Source: UBA6197 sp047638075 (GTDB taxonomy: Bacteria; Pseudomonadota; Alphaproteobacteria; Rhodobacterales; Rhodobacteraceae). From it: DNA of 64,000 bases. Position 1 is the stretch's first letter. Each line of letters begins with the position of its first letter. The position numbers and the translations under genes were made by a program. A model generated the notes under the pieces. That model was not told the origin of the DNA. It saw only the letters and a list, made by a program, of their open reading frames with translations, and ran no database searches. Of this stretch, positions 54,778 through 63,639 are shown in pieces. The stretch is from assembly GCF_047638075.1 (NCBI RefSeq), contig NZ_JBLJBV010000023.1:1-64000 (forward strand), in the 5' to 3' direction.

Positions 54778-55167
54778 GTGCTCAAGAAAATACTTCATGT
54801 CGATGACGACGACGACATACGAGCGGTCACAAGGCTAGCACTTGAGCTAGTCGGAGGCTTTACGGTTTTTCAGTGTGCATCTGGCCAGGAAGCGATCGAG
54901 CAGGCGGAATCCTTCGCGCCGGATCTCATACTTCTTGATGTCATGATGCCAGGTCTCGATGGCGTGCAGACCTTTCACAGGCTTAAGGAAGTTGAAGCCT
55001 TGGCATCCCTACCAATCGTCTTTGCGACAGCCAAAGTTCACGCAGAATCAGTGCAACAACTCCATGCCATCGGCGCCGCGGGGGTCATCGCTAAACCGTT
55101 TGATCCGATAGAGCTGTCGAATAAGTTGAATTTGATCTGGGAGCAATCGAGGTTTGAAATCTCCTGA
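54778..55167 (+). CDS. Single-domain response regulator (CheY-like)
   Basis: The 129-residue protein is only a REC domain: DDDDD at 9-13, Asp54 in LILLDVMMPGLDG, the switch threonine in FATAK and the lysine in IAKPFDP. The start is GTG at 54778 with CGGGAG six bases upstream; a TTG at 54772 is an alternative. It follows the Hpt gene by 13 bases and shares one base with the kinase start (TGATG). It could be a relay intermediate or phosphate sink. Confidence 0.85.
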   Translation: MLKKILHVDDDDDIRAVTRLALELVGGFTVFQCASGQEAIEQAESFAPDLILLDVMMPGLDGVQTFHRLKEVEALASLPIVFATAKVHAESVQQLHAIGAAGVIAKPFDPIELSNKLNLIWEQSRFEIS

Positions 55168-56564
55168 TGATGTGGTCCACTGCGACGTCGTGGCTAGCTA
55201 GGAAATCGGGCATTTCCGCTACATACGCTCCCAGGTCGATTAGCCACCTGGAGCAGCGGCTAAAGGATTATATAGAGGGCAGCCTGCGCCTGTTCTGGCA
55301 TCGTCAAGCAATGTATTTCGGTGCTTTCGTACTTGCCGTCTCCTACTACAGTTTCACAATTGGACTGGTCTGCTATTGGGTCATATTGCTTTCGGAGTTG
55401 TTCGACCACTGGGTCGCCAACCGAATCGCCAAATGGAGCAACCATAATCCGAAATCGGCTAGAAAGTTCTATCGTCTGATAGCAGCCGGAACCGTTTTCA
55501 ACAGCTCCGCTATAGGTCTTTTCGTAGTCGCTGTAACAATTAAGGAAGGTAATTCAGCCCACTTCACGCCCTTGCTTTTCCTTTTTGCGGCGGCACTTTT
55601 TGCGGCAATGAACACTCACCAGGTTTTTCAGGTGTTGATCTTGCGTTTGGTAATCTTTGCTGCCCTGTTTCTGTTCGTAGCTACTGTAAACATTATGGAA
55701 ACAAGGCCCCCGTTGACTTCGGTCCATTGGTTACATTTTTTTACGGTAATTTTCGTAATGTACTTTATCGTAGATTGCTCGTTGGTTTTTCTTAAAATGT
55801 ATCAGCGAAACCTCACGCAGATCGAGAATCTCCGTCAAGAACGCGATCGCGCCACGGCGGCTTATAGGGCTAAGTCGGAGTTCCTGTCGGTGGTAAGCCA
55901 TGAACTGCGAACGCCGATAACGTCAATCAAAGGGCCCCTTAATCTCATATGTGGCGGTGTGCTCGGCACGGTGACTGACGACATTCAACGCATGCTTTTA
56001 GTCGCGAACAAGAACAGTAACAGGCTTGCCACCCTAATCGATGATCTGCTTGATCTTCAGGCGCTAGACGCCGGAAAATTGGCAATGAATTTTGAACATG
56101 TCGACCTCTCCACGCTTCTTCGAGACGCGATCGAGGCAACTGGTGGCTATCTTAGAGACAAGGAGATTTCCTTGGTGGAGGTCGGCCTCGAACATTCGAT
56201 CATAGTTCAGGGTGACGAGAAAAGGCTGATGCAGGTCATGGCCAACGTTCTCTCGAACGCGATCAAGTTCTCGCATAAAGGTGGCGTTGTTGAAGTTGCC
56301 CTAGATAAAGTGGACGAGAGCGCCCGCATCTCGGTGCGGGATTGCGGCCGCGGCATTCCCGAGGGAGGAAAGGATAAGGTTTTCGAGGAGTTTTCACAGA
56401 TCGATTCTTCGGATGTCCGCTCCGCTGGCGGTACTGGACTGGGGATGAGCATCTCAAAACGCATCATACTACGCCACAATGGCACAATTGACTATGAAAG
56501 TGACCTAGGTGTTGGCACGGTCTTCCACATCACGCTTCCTTTTTCCAACATGGCAGCCGTCTAA
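55167..56564 (+). CDS. Membrane sensor histidine kinase
   Basis: The 465-residue protein has an N-terminal membrane domain of five or six helices (about residues 48-208) with short loops, so the signal may be sensed in the membrane. A coiled-coil and HisKA domain follow with His245 in SHELRTPI. The HATPase has N-box QVMANVLSNAIKF, G1 VRDCGRGIP, F-box FEEFSQID and G2 GGTGLGMSI. It is the last gene of the operon and lacks a receiver domain, which the separate REC and Hpt proteins could provide. Confidence 0.88.
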   Translation: MMWSTATSWLARKSGISATYAPRSISHLEQRLKDYIEGSLRLFWHRQAMYFGAFVLAVSYYSFTIGLVCYWVILLSELFDHWVANRIAKWSNHNPKSARKFYRLIAAGTVFNSSAIGLFVVAVTIKEGNSAHFTPLLFLFAAALFAAMNTHQVFQVLILRLVIFAALFLFVATVNIMETRPPLTSVHWLHFFTVIFVMYFIVDCSLVFLKMYQRNLTQIENLRQERDRATAAYRAKSEFLSVVSHELRTPITSIKGPLNLICGGVLGTVTDDIQRMLLVANKNSNRLATLIDDLLDLQALDAGKLAMNFEHVDLSTLLRDAIEATGGYLRDKEISLVEVGLEHSIIVQGDEKRLMQVMANVLSNAIKFSHKGGVVEVALDKVDESARISVRDCGRGIPEGGKDKVFEEFSQIDSSDVRSAGGTGLGMSISKRIILRHNGTIDYESDLGVGTVFHITLPFSNMAAV

Positions 56565-56810
56565 CCTCTCGGGGGATTACCCCGCCACGTCGGACAACCG
56601 CGCCGTGTAATTCACCTCTAGCAGCGACGGCGACAGCCCTGTTCTGCCGGAATTGCGTATTCCGGAGCATCCGCCCACCTGTGACGCGTTGCCATGAGGC
56701 AGCGTATTTCGGGTATCAGGTTTGAGACGTTTCGTCATCCATTTTGGCGACGGTTTTGCGCATGGACAGCTAACTGGCTGGTGATCATGGTCGCGCCGCG
56801 GCCGTTGCGC

Positions 56811-56874
56811 ATTCCGAGGTATCCGGTCAGCTGTTCCGACAACATCCGGTCAGTCATTCCGGGGTATCCGGTCA
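56811..56874. repeat. IS21-type terminal repeats
   Basis: Three related units occur: ATTCCGAGGTATCCGGTCA (56811-56829), GTTCCGACAACATCCGGTCA (56833-56852) and ATTCCGGGGTATCCGGTCA (56856-56874). Multiple transposase-binding repeats near the ends are typical of IS21. A partial unit, ATTCCGGAGCATCCG, lies further out near 56660. Confidence 0.7.
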
Positions 56875-56911
56875 CCTGAGGATCGTTGCCGCGCAGGCAT
56901 GGATTTTGATG

Positions 56912-57678
56912 TCAGGCCGGGCGACCTTCGTCAACCTTTTCGGTGTGGTCGTCGGTCGCGCGTCGCATAGAATGACCGTCGAGTTCGAGGCGATAGGCGT
57001 TGTGGACCAAGCGGTCGAGGATGGCATCGGCAAACGTGCGCTCATCGATGACGTCGTGCCAGGCTGTGACAGCTGGCTGGTGATCAGGATCGAGCCTCGT
57101 CCGTGGCGGTCCTCGACGATTTCCATGAGCTCACGGCGCTGCCCGGCGGTCAGGCGATCCGGCCCCCAGTCGTCCAGAATGAGGAGGTCTGCCTTCACGA
57201 GGGATCGGAACAGGCGTGGAAAGCGTCCGTCGCCATGGGCCAGTTCGAGATCGGCGAACAGGCGTGGCAGCCGCTGGTAGATGACGGTGAGGTTGTCGCG
57301 GCAGGCTCTCTGCCCCAGAGCGCAGGCAAGCCAGGTCTTCCCGACACCGCAGGGGCCAGTGATCATCAGGTTGCGGGCATCTTTGATCCAGCGCCCGGTG
57401 GCGAGTTGCTGGAACAGGGCCCAGTCCAGCTTGCGTGGCGTGCGGAAGTCGACATCCTCGATAGCTGCCCCGATGTGGCGTAGCTTTGCCGCTCGCATGC
57501 GGGTCTGGAACCGTCGGGTATTGCGGCTGGAGATCTCGCGGTCGACCAGCAAGCCGAGCCATTCGGCGTGGCTCAGATCCACGGTGGCGTCTTGCGCCTG
57601 CAATTCGATGAAGGCCTCGGCCATGCCGTCGAGCTTCATCTGTTGGAGCTGGTCCAGGGTGGGGTGCGTCAGCATCAT
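56912..57678 (-). pseudogene. istB: Frameshifted istB (IS21 helper ATPase)
   Basis: The product starts MMLTHPTLDQLQQMKLDGM with GAAAGGAAAG before the ATG. It has Walker A GPCGVGKTW and Walker B LLILDDWG. After ILITSQL the frame changes near 57068-57075: the expected continuation (VTAWHDVIDERTFADAILDRLVHNAYRLELDG) is in another frame and ends at 56912. A loss of four bases fits. The helper is probably inactive. Confidence 0.8.
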
Positions 57679-57686
57679 CTTTCCTT

Positions 57687-57905
57687 TCAATGGAAGTAAC
57701 TGGGGCCGCGGATATTGCCGTGCTGGATCGCGGGCCCTTCCGCGGCGGGTTCGGGCCGGTTGCGATGCAGGTTGTTCTTCAGGATCGAATTGACCGAGGA
57801 ATAGGACCGGGCCCCGATCGCGAGGGCGCGCTCGCAGGCCGCCTCCAGCGCGCCCTCGCCGTGCGGCTTGGGGGCAGCTTCCCCGGGCGGCCTCCACCTG
57901 GTGCA
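57687..57905 (-). pseudogene. istA: C-terminal fragment of istA transposase
   Basis: The frame ends LEAACERALAIGARSYSSVNSI then LKNNLHRNRP and a final GPAIQHGNIRGPSYFH, characteristic of the IstA C-terminus. It stops eight bases before the istB ATG, the usual istAB spacing. The catalytic core is absent. Where similarity starts is uncertain by some tens of bases. Confidence 0.7.
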
Positions 57906-58393
57906 TTACTTCCAAAGCCAGCCCCATTCCAAATAGGGCTTAGGAACGTGATCAGTCCCGCTTCAGCCATTGATACGTGAGCGTCGGGCAGTCCAAGGAA
58001 CCTAAAAGAAAAGTCAGACGTCTGAACTGGGATAGCTCCAGTTGAAAAGCTGTCAATCTTCCGCTTGTGTGTTTGAAGCCGTTTCTTGACACTGTTTGAT
58101 CCCGGCCCACTGCGGAAGTCTTGGAGCCCATTAACGGTTGCGCTCTCTGCAGCCTTTCCAACATAAATCGGCAATATCCCGGCGCTGCGATTTAAGTGTT
58201 GGTAGAGCCGGTAAGGTTTGACGGCTCCTCGGTAGAATATTGCGTAGATACCACCGCTGTCGGATATTCCCTTGATATCGACCGGTGTGAGAGATCGCTC
58301 CTCCCGCCGGAAGAGTTCGCAAGCAATGCTTGCTGCCAAGTTTACCATATCTAGAGGGTCGTACAATTCTTTCTGCCCTTGCATCTCTGCCAA
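57899..58393 (-). pseudogene. Eco29kI-like GIY-YIG restriction endonuclease, 3' end lost
   Basis: The first 165 codons resemble Eco29kI-family nucleases: GGIYAIFYRG and PIYVGKA form the GIY-YIG pair, with a later arginine-rich KKRLQTHKRK and the glutamate in MAEAGLITFLSPIWN. The similarity ends at GFGSNAPG where the IS21 remnant begins, so the IS insertion or a later deletion removed the end. No cognate cytosine methylase gene is recognisable upstream. The frame could still be translated, but a working nuclease is unlikely. Confidence 0.65.
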
Positions 58394-58586
58394 GGACGAT
58401 TTGCAGAGAGAGCTTTGATCCTAGTTGATTATATGGGGCTGGTCCAGAAGCTGGCAGCGAAGACTTTTGTGAAGCATGCAATTTCTTTTCCCGGGCGGCT
58501 TGAAGCCAACGGCGCGTAACACGCATGCCCGAAATTCAAGACGCTTCCTGGTGCGGTATTGTTCGATGCATGGACAGCAGCAGTAG

Positions 58587-59046
58587 CTAACGACGCTGTC
58601 TGCTCCACTCAACTGGAAACAGCTCCAGGACCCGTGCCAGCGTCAGCTCTGCGCTCTGCTTGCCGTCCAGAATCGCCTCGACGATTTCCGGCGCGAGCAG
58701 GGTCAGGCGCAGTACGCGGGTCATGTAGGACGGCGCAATCCCCTCGTGTTCGGCCAGTTCTGCCATTGTCGTGAATTCGCCGGATTCCAGCATCCGCTTC
58801 CAGCGAAACGCTCGCGCCAGCGCCTTGATCAGCGTATTGTCGGACTTGGGCGGCTGCGATGGCGCGCAGAAGTCGGGCGTCCTGGCCGCAATCCATGGCC
58901 ACCTCGATATCCTTGGGCGGCAGGATGCGCGGGCGTCCGCCGCGATTGCGCAGAGTGAGCGGGATGTGGACGCGGAGGGTCTTCCGGGCCTGATTGAACA
59001 GGCCACTTTCGACAATGTTCTTCACTGTCTCAATTGCTTCATTCAT
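58587..59046 (-). pseudogene. Recombinase-associated HTH protein, frameshifted
   Basis: The first part (MNEAIETVKNIVESGLFNQA, RVHIPLTLRNRGGRPRILPP) and the second part (LIKALARAFRWKRMLESGEF, YMTRVLRLTLLAPEIVEAILDGKQ, ELFPVEWSRQRR) are in different frames that switch near 58850-58870. Together they match a small HTH protein commonly found next to site-specific serine recombinases. Its ATG overlaps the upstream fragment as ATGA. Confidence 0.6.
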
Positions 59047-59424
59047 GAAATTCGTGTCCTTAAGAGATCTTCCAGAACCGTCGCGGCGGCTTCCCACCGC
59101 ACTCGCAAGAATGGATTGCTCTGCAGCGTGTCCGACAGAGCCTCGGACGGCACACCGTTTTCCATCATGGTCACCGCGAGGGAATAGACCAACTCTTCGA
59201 GGTCGGTTGCTGATGTTTCGTCAGCCGTGACCGCTTCCGCGTTCCCGACGAGTTCAGCATGCAGCGTCTCGATCGGCAGACCTGAGCCGACAATGCGCAG
59301 GCAGCGCTCGACCCCCTCTCGCAGGTCTTCTGGCAATTGCTCGGCATAGGTTCGAAAAACTGGATGCTCAAGATTGGGGCGGAAGACGATCTGCCCATCC
59401 TTCTGCACCCGATTCCCACGCAAC
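59043..59424 (-). pseudogene. C-terminal fragment of an unknown gene
   Basis: About 127 codons remain (GQIVFRPNLEHPVFRTYAEQLPEDL, ETLHAELVGNAEAV, LRVRWEAAATVLEDLLRTRIS). The 5' part was replaced by repeat copy 2, whose boundary is at 59425. The end overlaps the HTH gene as ATGA, so these were an operon. I do not recognise the family with certainty. Confidence 0.5.
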
Positions 59425-59931
59425 ATCCACGTTATCCGATGACGCCAGCCCCAGCAAGTCGCGCCAAATCTCGGAAACTGTCATCGTATCGGTAATGGTA
59501 TCATATTCGAAGACACCAATTCTGGCGCCTTTTATCGCATTATGCGCAAGCTTCAGTTCTTTTTTTGTGATCTGGTCGGCAGCCAGTTCAGCGGAAATGT
59601 CGCGCAGGACCAGCGCATGTTGCAGGCCCTGTTCTCGGTCGGTCCAGGCTGTGATGTGGACCCCGAGCACAACCGGACTGCCGCTTTTGCTGCGGCCAAT
59701 CATTCCCTTCACGATGGCATCGATCGCGGGAGGTTCGATAAACGCGTTCAACTCTGCCAATGTCTCGATCGGCAAGACGTCAGAAACAGGCCGTCCGGTC
59801 AATTCCTCGCTGCCATAGCCAAACAGGTCGCCGGTCGCGCCATTGCAATGTGAGATTTGGCCTTCTGATCCGACAATCATCAGCGGGACCTGCATGTTCT
59901 TGAATGCATATATGATTGGCGAATCGTTCAT
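59425..59931 (-). pseudogene. Truncated copy of the PAS histidine kinase gene
   Basis: The first 169 codons equal those of the kinase at 48307-50145, covering PAS1 and part of PAS2. The frame then runs 18 codons into unrelated sequence (VAWESGAEGWADRLPPQS) and stops at 59368. HisKA and ATPase domains are missing. If expressed from the duplicated promoter it would give a PAS-only protein of 187 residues, which could bind the signal or the dimeric kinase; this is speculation. Confidence 0.85.
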
Positions 59932-60480
59932 CGTAATTTTCTCCGTAAATGCCTTCGAGCGTTACAACCCAAAGCTGCATGCAGTGGCGTCGAGCAAATT
60001 TTGGGTTGCGTCTCGGCCCTGGACGAAGCTCTCCGCTGTCGCGCGCCGAGCATAGGGATTTGGACCCGATCAGCATGAGAGGTCAAGGATGATCGGGCAA
60101 TGGACTGAGCCACGACTTCCGGCCATCCGCTTTTCTCATTGTCGCCCTCTTGCCGGAGATCCGAAGGGGCGCGGGCGAGCGTGCCAACTGCCCGTGCAAA
60201 CCCCATAGGCGGGGCAGCTGATCGGATCGAATCAAAAAGGTGCCTTGCTGCACTTCGGCTACACTCACGATTCTCGACTGCCAAGACGCTGATCGCCACG
60301 GCCATTGCGGTTCTTGCGCGGCCGCTGGGGACCCCGCCGGGGGAAACGACTTTGCCGGCTGGCGCGGTCTTGTTCCCCGGAATGCTTTCGACGGGCGGCA
60401 GCCTATGCCTCAGCGCGTTGACAAAAATGCGTAAGCGCTCCCTGCGGCGTCTGCTGTTCTTTGGTGCTGACGCGTCATCA

Positions 60481-60762
60481 TCATGTGCGATGTCCAGGTA
60501 GCCGCTCGACCGGGCATCTGGCTGGCCGGGGTGAACAATTATCATTTCCTGTCCGACGCGGGCGCCTCTGGCTTGACCTTTCGGATCTAGCGTCACTCAA
60601 CCTTGGTCTCAGCGCGACCCACAGAATGAGAAGAAATGCGCATAGCGTGCCGACTCCCGTATAAACCAGAAATGCCAGCCAAATCGGATAGCCCGCAATC
60701 AACACGCCGGCGGCGAATGTCAATCCGAAAAATACCGCACTCAGCACTATGCCCAGAATCAT
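60481..60762 (-). CDS. Small two-helix membrane protein (copy 2)
   Basis: Identical to the 93-residue product at 50695-50976, in repeat copy 2. The 549 bases between this gene and the truncated kinase copy repeat the stretch at 50146-50694 and hold no supported gene. Confidence 0.5.
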   Translation of the reverse strand: MILGIVLSAVFFGLTFAAGVLIAGYPIWLAFLVYTGVGTLCAFLLILWVALRPRLSDARSERSSQRRPRRTGNDNCSPRPARCPVERLPGHRT

Positions 60763-60915
60763 ATCTCGTCCTACGTCCCCAAGCGCTCAAAAATACTGCC
60801 TACGGCGGTTCTATGTCAGTATTCAAGATCGCTGAGGTTGTAAATCCTTATTTGATGTGACGGGTGAACCGGTGGGTGCAAGACGCGATAGGCGCCTGGT
60901 CTTCTAGATGGTTGA

Positions 60916-61209
60916 TCAATGTTTCCAATTCCCCATTCCGGCCCAAAAGCGCTCTAGCGCAATTTTTATTTGGCTGCAGTCGGGCTCGGGACCGTCGAGC
61001 CTGCAGATCGACACGATCGCACCGTGAATCGCAGCTTGGCCGCCAATCAAGGCAATGTGCATTCCCGATTTGTGCAGTCGAAGATAATCTTGGTCTCGTG
61101 ACAGATCCTGATCCGATCGCTCCAACCCCTTTTCACGGAGACGAGCGAAAGCAATATCAGCGTCGAGTAACGCCCCAAAAATCTGATCGTATGCTGCGCT
61201 GACATTCAT
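60916..61209 (-). CDS. Hypothetical 97-residue soluble protein (copy 2)
   Basis: Identical to the product at 51130-51423, in repeat copy 2. Maintained identity of both copies indicates a recent duplication or gene conversion rather than selection. Confidence 0.5.
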   Translation of the reverse strand: MNVSAAYDQIFGALLDADIAFARLREKGLERSDQDLSRDQDYLRLHKSGMHIALIGGQAAIHGAIVSICRLDGPEPDCSQIKIALERFWAGMGNWKH

Positions 61210-61477
61210 TGCCTAGGCTTTCTTCTCTGTGATGCAGGATCGGATCTATGCCACTGGGTTGGCACGTTTCAGGCCGGATTGTGGTCGGAACAAGATGCGG
61301 AAAATTCAATCTGCTGCAGAGCGAAGTTTTGAGACCCGTGGCGAGTATTTTCCGACTCGTGCGATGCTGCGACGGTAGGAGGGTAGTAGCCGTTTTGTGC
61401 TTAATTCAGTGGCTGGAGAGTGCTTCATTCCGGCAGAATGGAAGGAAGCACCGTGGGATAAATTCGTCATGGGGTCG

Positions 61478-62137
61478 CCAAGGACCCGCATGCAGCCACT
61501 GGGCTGGGGCAACGATATAGCGGTCCACCCCCTGTGCCAGCGTTGTTGGCCGCCGCTCTATTTTCCTCTATTTTCAGGTGGGCGGGATAGGACAATGACG
61601 TGGGATATTCACCAGAGCGAAGAGCGGCTATGCTGAAGCAGATGAGCGCAGCGTACACCCGCGCCCTGACCATCGCCGCGGATGGGCAAACTTGGCCAGG
61701 CGCATCAGCCGAGGTCCTGATCCCCCCTAAGACTTGCCAAACTTTACGGCCTTCCTGACCCGATGGCAAATGCGGAACTATCTGCTCACGGTCGCTTGTC
61801 AGGCCTTTGAAAAGGGGTCGCAGAAATAGGGCGGATGCCGCGCGTCCCCAATGGCATCGCGATATGCGAAACGCAAAAGGATCGAAGCGCAAGCTGAAAA
61901 GAGGACGTTTTTGGGTGGGTTGAATATCATCCCCCGCGATTTGGGAAAAACTTGTTCCAGTCGCGCGGGCTGCACCAGCGGTTAGAATATTTTTAAGGAC
62001 CGCAGTTCCAACAATTCATGGTGGACAGATATGAGTCCGCCATCGTCTGGCAGCACCTTGCGGGTAATGGTCGGCGGCGCCTCTGGTTGACGCCTTCCTC
62101 GGACGGGCCAGCCGAAACTGGCCGCCGATCTGTCATA
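61478..62137. other. Decayed stretch at the right edge of the accessory region
   Basis: It begins with CCAAGGACCCGCATGCAG, which also follows the IS256-family element at 53092-53109; after that the two diverge but share GGCAACGATA. A weak two-frame remnant may lie at 61630-61829 on the plus strand (AAYTRALTIAADGQTWPGAS, then in another frame FTAFLTRWQMRNYLLTVACQ). I see no intact gene. Confidence 0.4.
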
Positions 62138-62269
62138 TCACTTGGACTTCGGCCTTGCCGCAGTTACTGCGACGGCGTTCTTCACGCTGGGTGCGGCGGC
62201 AATGACTTTCACCACTTTTTTTTTCGGCTTCTTTTCATCACGTCCTCGTTTGTTCAAACCCTTGGCCAT
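62138..62269 (-). CDS. Small lysine-rich protein, 43 residues
   Basis: The product reads MAKGLNKRGRDEKKPKKKVV and continues with alternating Ala/Val and Lys to PKSK. AAGGAACCAG stands before the ATG at good spacing. The strong basic charge suggests DNA or RNA contact. A run of nine As (coding KKK) in the middle is a slippage-prone site. No family is recognised; the coding potential is inferred from the ribosome binding site and composition. Confidence 0.45.
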   Translation of the reverse strand: MAKGLNKRGRDEKKPKKKVVKVIAAAPSVKNAVAVTAARPKSK

Positions 62270-62581
62270 GATCTGGTTCCTTGAAAATACTGCCTCTAAT
62301 CAGCAGCGCATTAAAGATAAGGGTTCTTTTCAGGGATGCCACCTTCGTTTTGAAGATAGCCCCCGCACGGCGGCCCTGACTGCGTATCTGCATGCGGCAA
62401 ACGCAGGATTTTTTTCATGACGTAGAAAAGATTTTCATCAAAAACCCACAAAAAAAGACGGAGAGTGGGAACACGGCGCGGTGTGCCTGCATCCAATGGG
62501 TAGAACAGGTGGAACAGGGCCAGATTGAAAGGCCAGAACGCCATCCGGTTTCGTCAAAGTCTTGCACGCGAGGAGGTCAGT

Positions 62582-62824
62582 TTGTCACCTACGGCTGTTC
62601 TGAAGCCCACTGCCGCGCGGCTGATGCGGCGTCGGTTTGACATCGGCGATGGCATTAATCCCGGTTACGGTGGCAGGGCTGTCCGCGTACTAATCGGGCT
62701 TTTGCAAGACGTTATCACCACCGCGACCGCAAATGTCTCAAAGGGTGGTGACAAGATCGCGTCGGACACTGCCGCCGCCAACGCCGAAAAGATCGCTGCC
62801 GTCCACGACAAATTCGCCTGTTGA
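62582..62824 (+). CDS. Hypothetical protein, 80 residues, TTG start
   Basis: The frame begins with TTG preceded by AGGAGG at five bases (LSPTAVLKPTAARLMRRRFD). It contains GGRAVRVLIGLLQDVITTATANVSKGG and an alanine-rich tail. I do not recognise it. It lies 22 bases before folE and may share its transcript. An ATG at 62525 would extend it but lacks a ribosome binding site. The 312 bases before this gene show nothing else convincing. Confidence 0.45.
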   Translation: MSPTAVLKPTAARLMRRRFDIGDGINPGYGGRAVRVLIGLLQDVITTATANVSKGGDKIASDTAAANAEKIAAVHDKFAC

Positions 62825-62846
62825 TGACGGAATAAAGGAATAAACC

Positions 62847-63569
62847 ATGACCATTCATCCCCTCGCCACGCCTGCGTTTCCCAAGGTCCTCCCGCCAGCA
62901 CCTTTGGTCTCTGGCCGCATCCGCGCCCGCCTGATCGACGCGGGCGTGCCCTTTAACGCCAATGACAACATCTCTGCCTCCCTGCGCGAGGGCGAGTTGG
63001 ATGCGTTGCGCGATGAGGTGGCACAACAGATGCAGAGTGTGCTAAGTGCGCTGGTGATCGACACCGCCCATGATCACAACACCGCCGACACAGCCCGCCG
63101 GGTAGCGAAGATGTTCGTCGATGAGGTGTTTGCCGGACGCTACCGGCCAGCGCCCGCTGTCACCGCATTCCCCAATGTCTCGCAGTTGAACGAGTTGATG
63201 ATCATCGGCCCCATCACGGTGCGCAGCGCCTGCTCGCACCACCTTTGCCCCATCATGGGCCGGGTCTGGATCGGCGTGCTTCCCAACGCGAAATCCGATC
63301 TGATCGGCCTGTCGAAATACGCCCGACTTTGCGACTGGATCATGAGTCGCCCGCAGATTCAGGAAGAAGCGGTGGTGATGCTGGCGGATGAGCTGGAGCG
63401 TCGCACCCACCCCGATGGCCTTGCCGTGGTGATGGAGGCTGACCATAATTGCATGCATTGGCGCGGCGTGAAGGACACGCAAGCGGTGATGACCAATTCC
63501 GTGATGCGCGGCGCATTTGAACAGGACGCCGACCTGCGGCGCGAATTTCTAAGCCTGATGAAACGCTGA
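62847..63569 (+). CDS. folE: GTP cyclohydrolase I
   Basis: The 240-residue protein has the FolE core: DTARRVAKMFVDEVFAGRY, then VRSACSHHLCPIMGRVWIGVLPN with zinc-binding Cys and His, GLSKYARLCDWIMSRPQIQEEAVVMLADEL, and the second ligand region MEADHNCMHWRGVKDTQAVMTNS. It converts GTP to dihydroneopterin triphosphate for folate or queuosine-type products. The N-terminal 60 residues are longer than in the shortest enzymes and divergent, so this may be a second, specialised FolE. An ECF sigma gene follows. Confidence 0.9.
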   Translation: MTIHPLATPAFPKVLPPAPLVSGRIRARLIDAGVPFNANDNISASLREGELDALRDEVAQQMQSVLSALVIDTAHDHNTADTARRVAKMFVDEVFAGRYRPAPAVTAFPNVSQLNELMIIGPITVRSACSHHLCPIMGRVWIGVLPNAKSDLIGLSKYARLCDWIMSRPQIQEEAVVMLADELERRTHPDGLAVVMEADHNCMHWRGVKDTQAVMTNSVMRGAFEQDADLRREFLSLMKR

Positions 63570-63639
63570 TGAGTCTGAAGGGGAGGTTGCTTTTCCCGCT
63601 TCCCACGTCAGACTTGGACCCAAGTACGGAGGATTGCCC

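Larger units (their letters stand above)
56811..57905 (-). mobile_element. Truncated IS21-family element
   Basis: One terminus, a frameshifted istB and the last part of istA remain; the istA 5' part and the other end are missing. The break at about 57.9 kb joins into the restriction endonuclease fragment. The 246 bases between the membrane kinase gene and the terminal repeats hold no gene. Confidence 0.75.
59425..61477. repeat. Long direct repeat, copy 2 (2,053 bp)
   Basis: No difference from 49639-51691 was seen. It carries a truncated PAS kinase gene and the same two small genes. Its left edge breaks the fragment gene at 59043-59424, so copy 2 is the derived insertion. The right edge includes GGTCG, the first five bases of the IS256-family element, although no IS follows here. 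Confidence 0.92.

Noticed and set aside
61467..61892. A 141-codon minus-strand frame after repeat copy 2
   Set aside because: It runs into the repeat boundary, has no domain and contains cysteine/arginine-rich chance translation.
44688..62137. tRNA-Ser as the attachment site of an integrated island
   Set aside because: The accessory region starts there, but I found no integrase and no second copy of the tRNA 3' end at the right edge.
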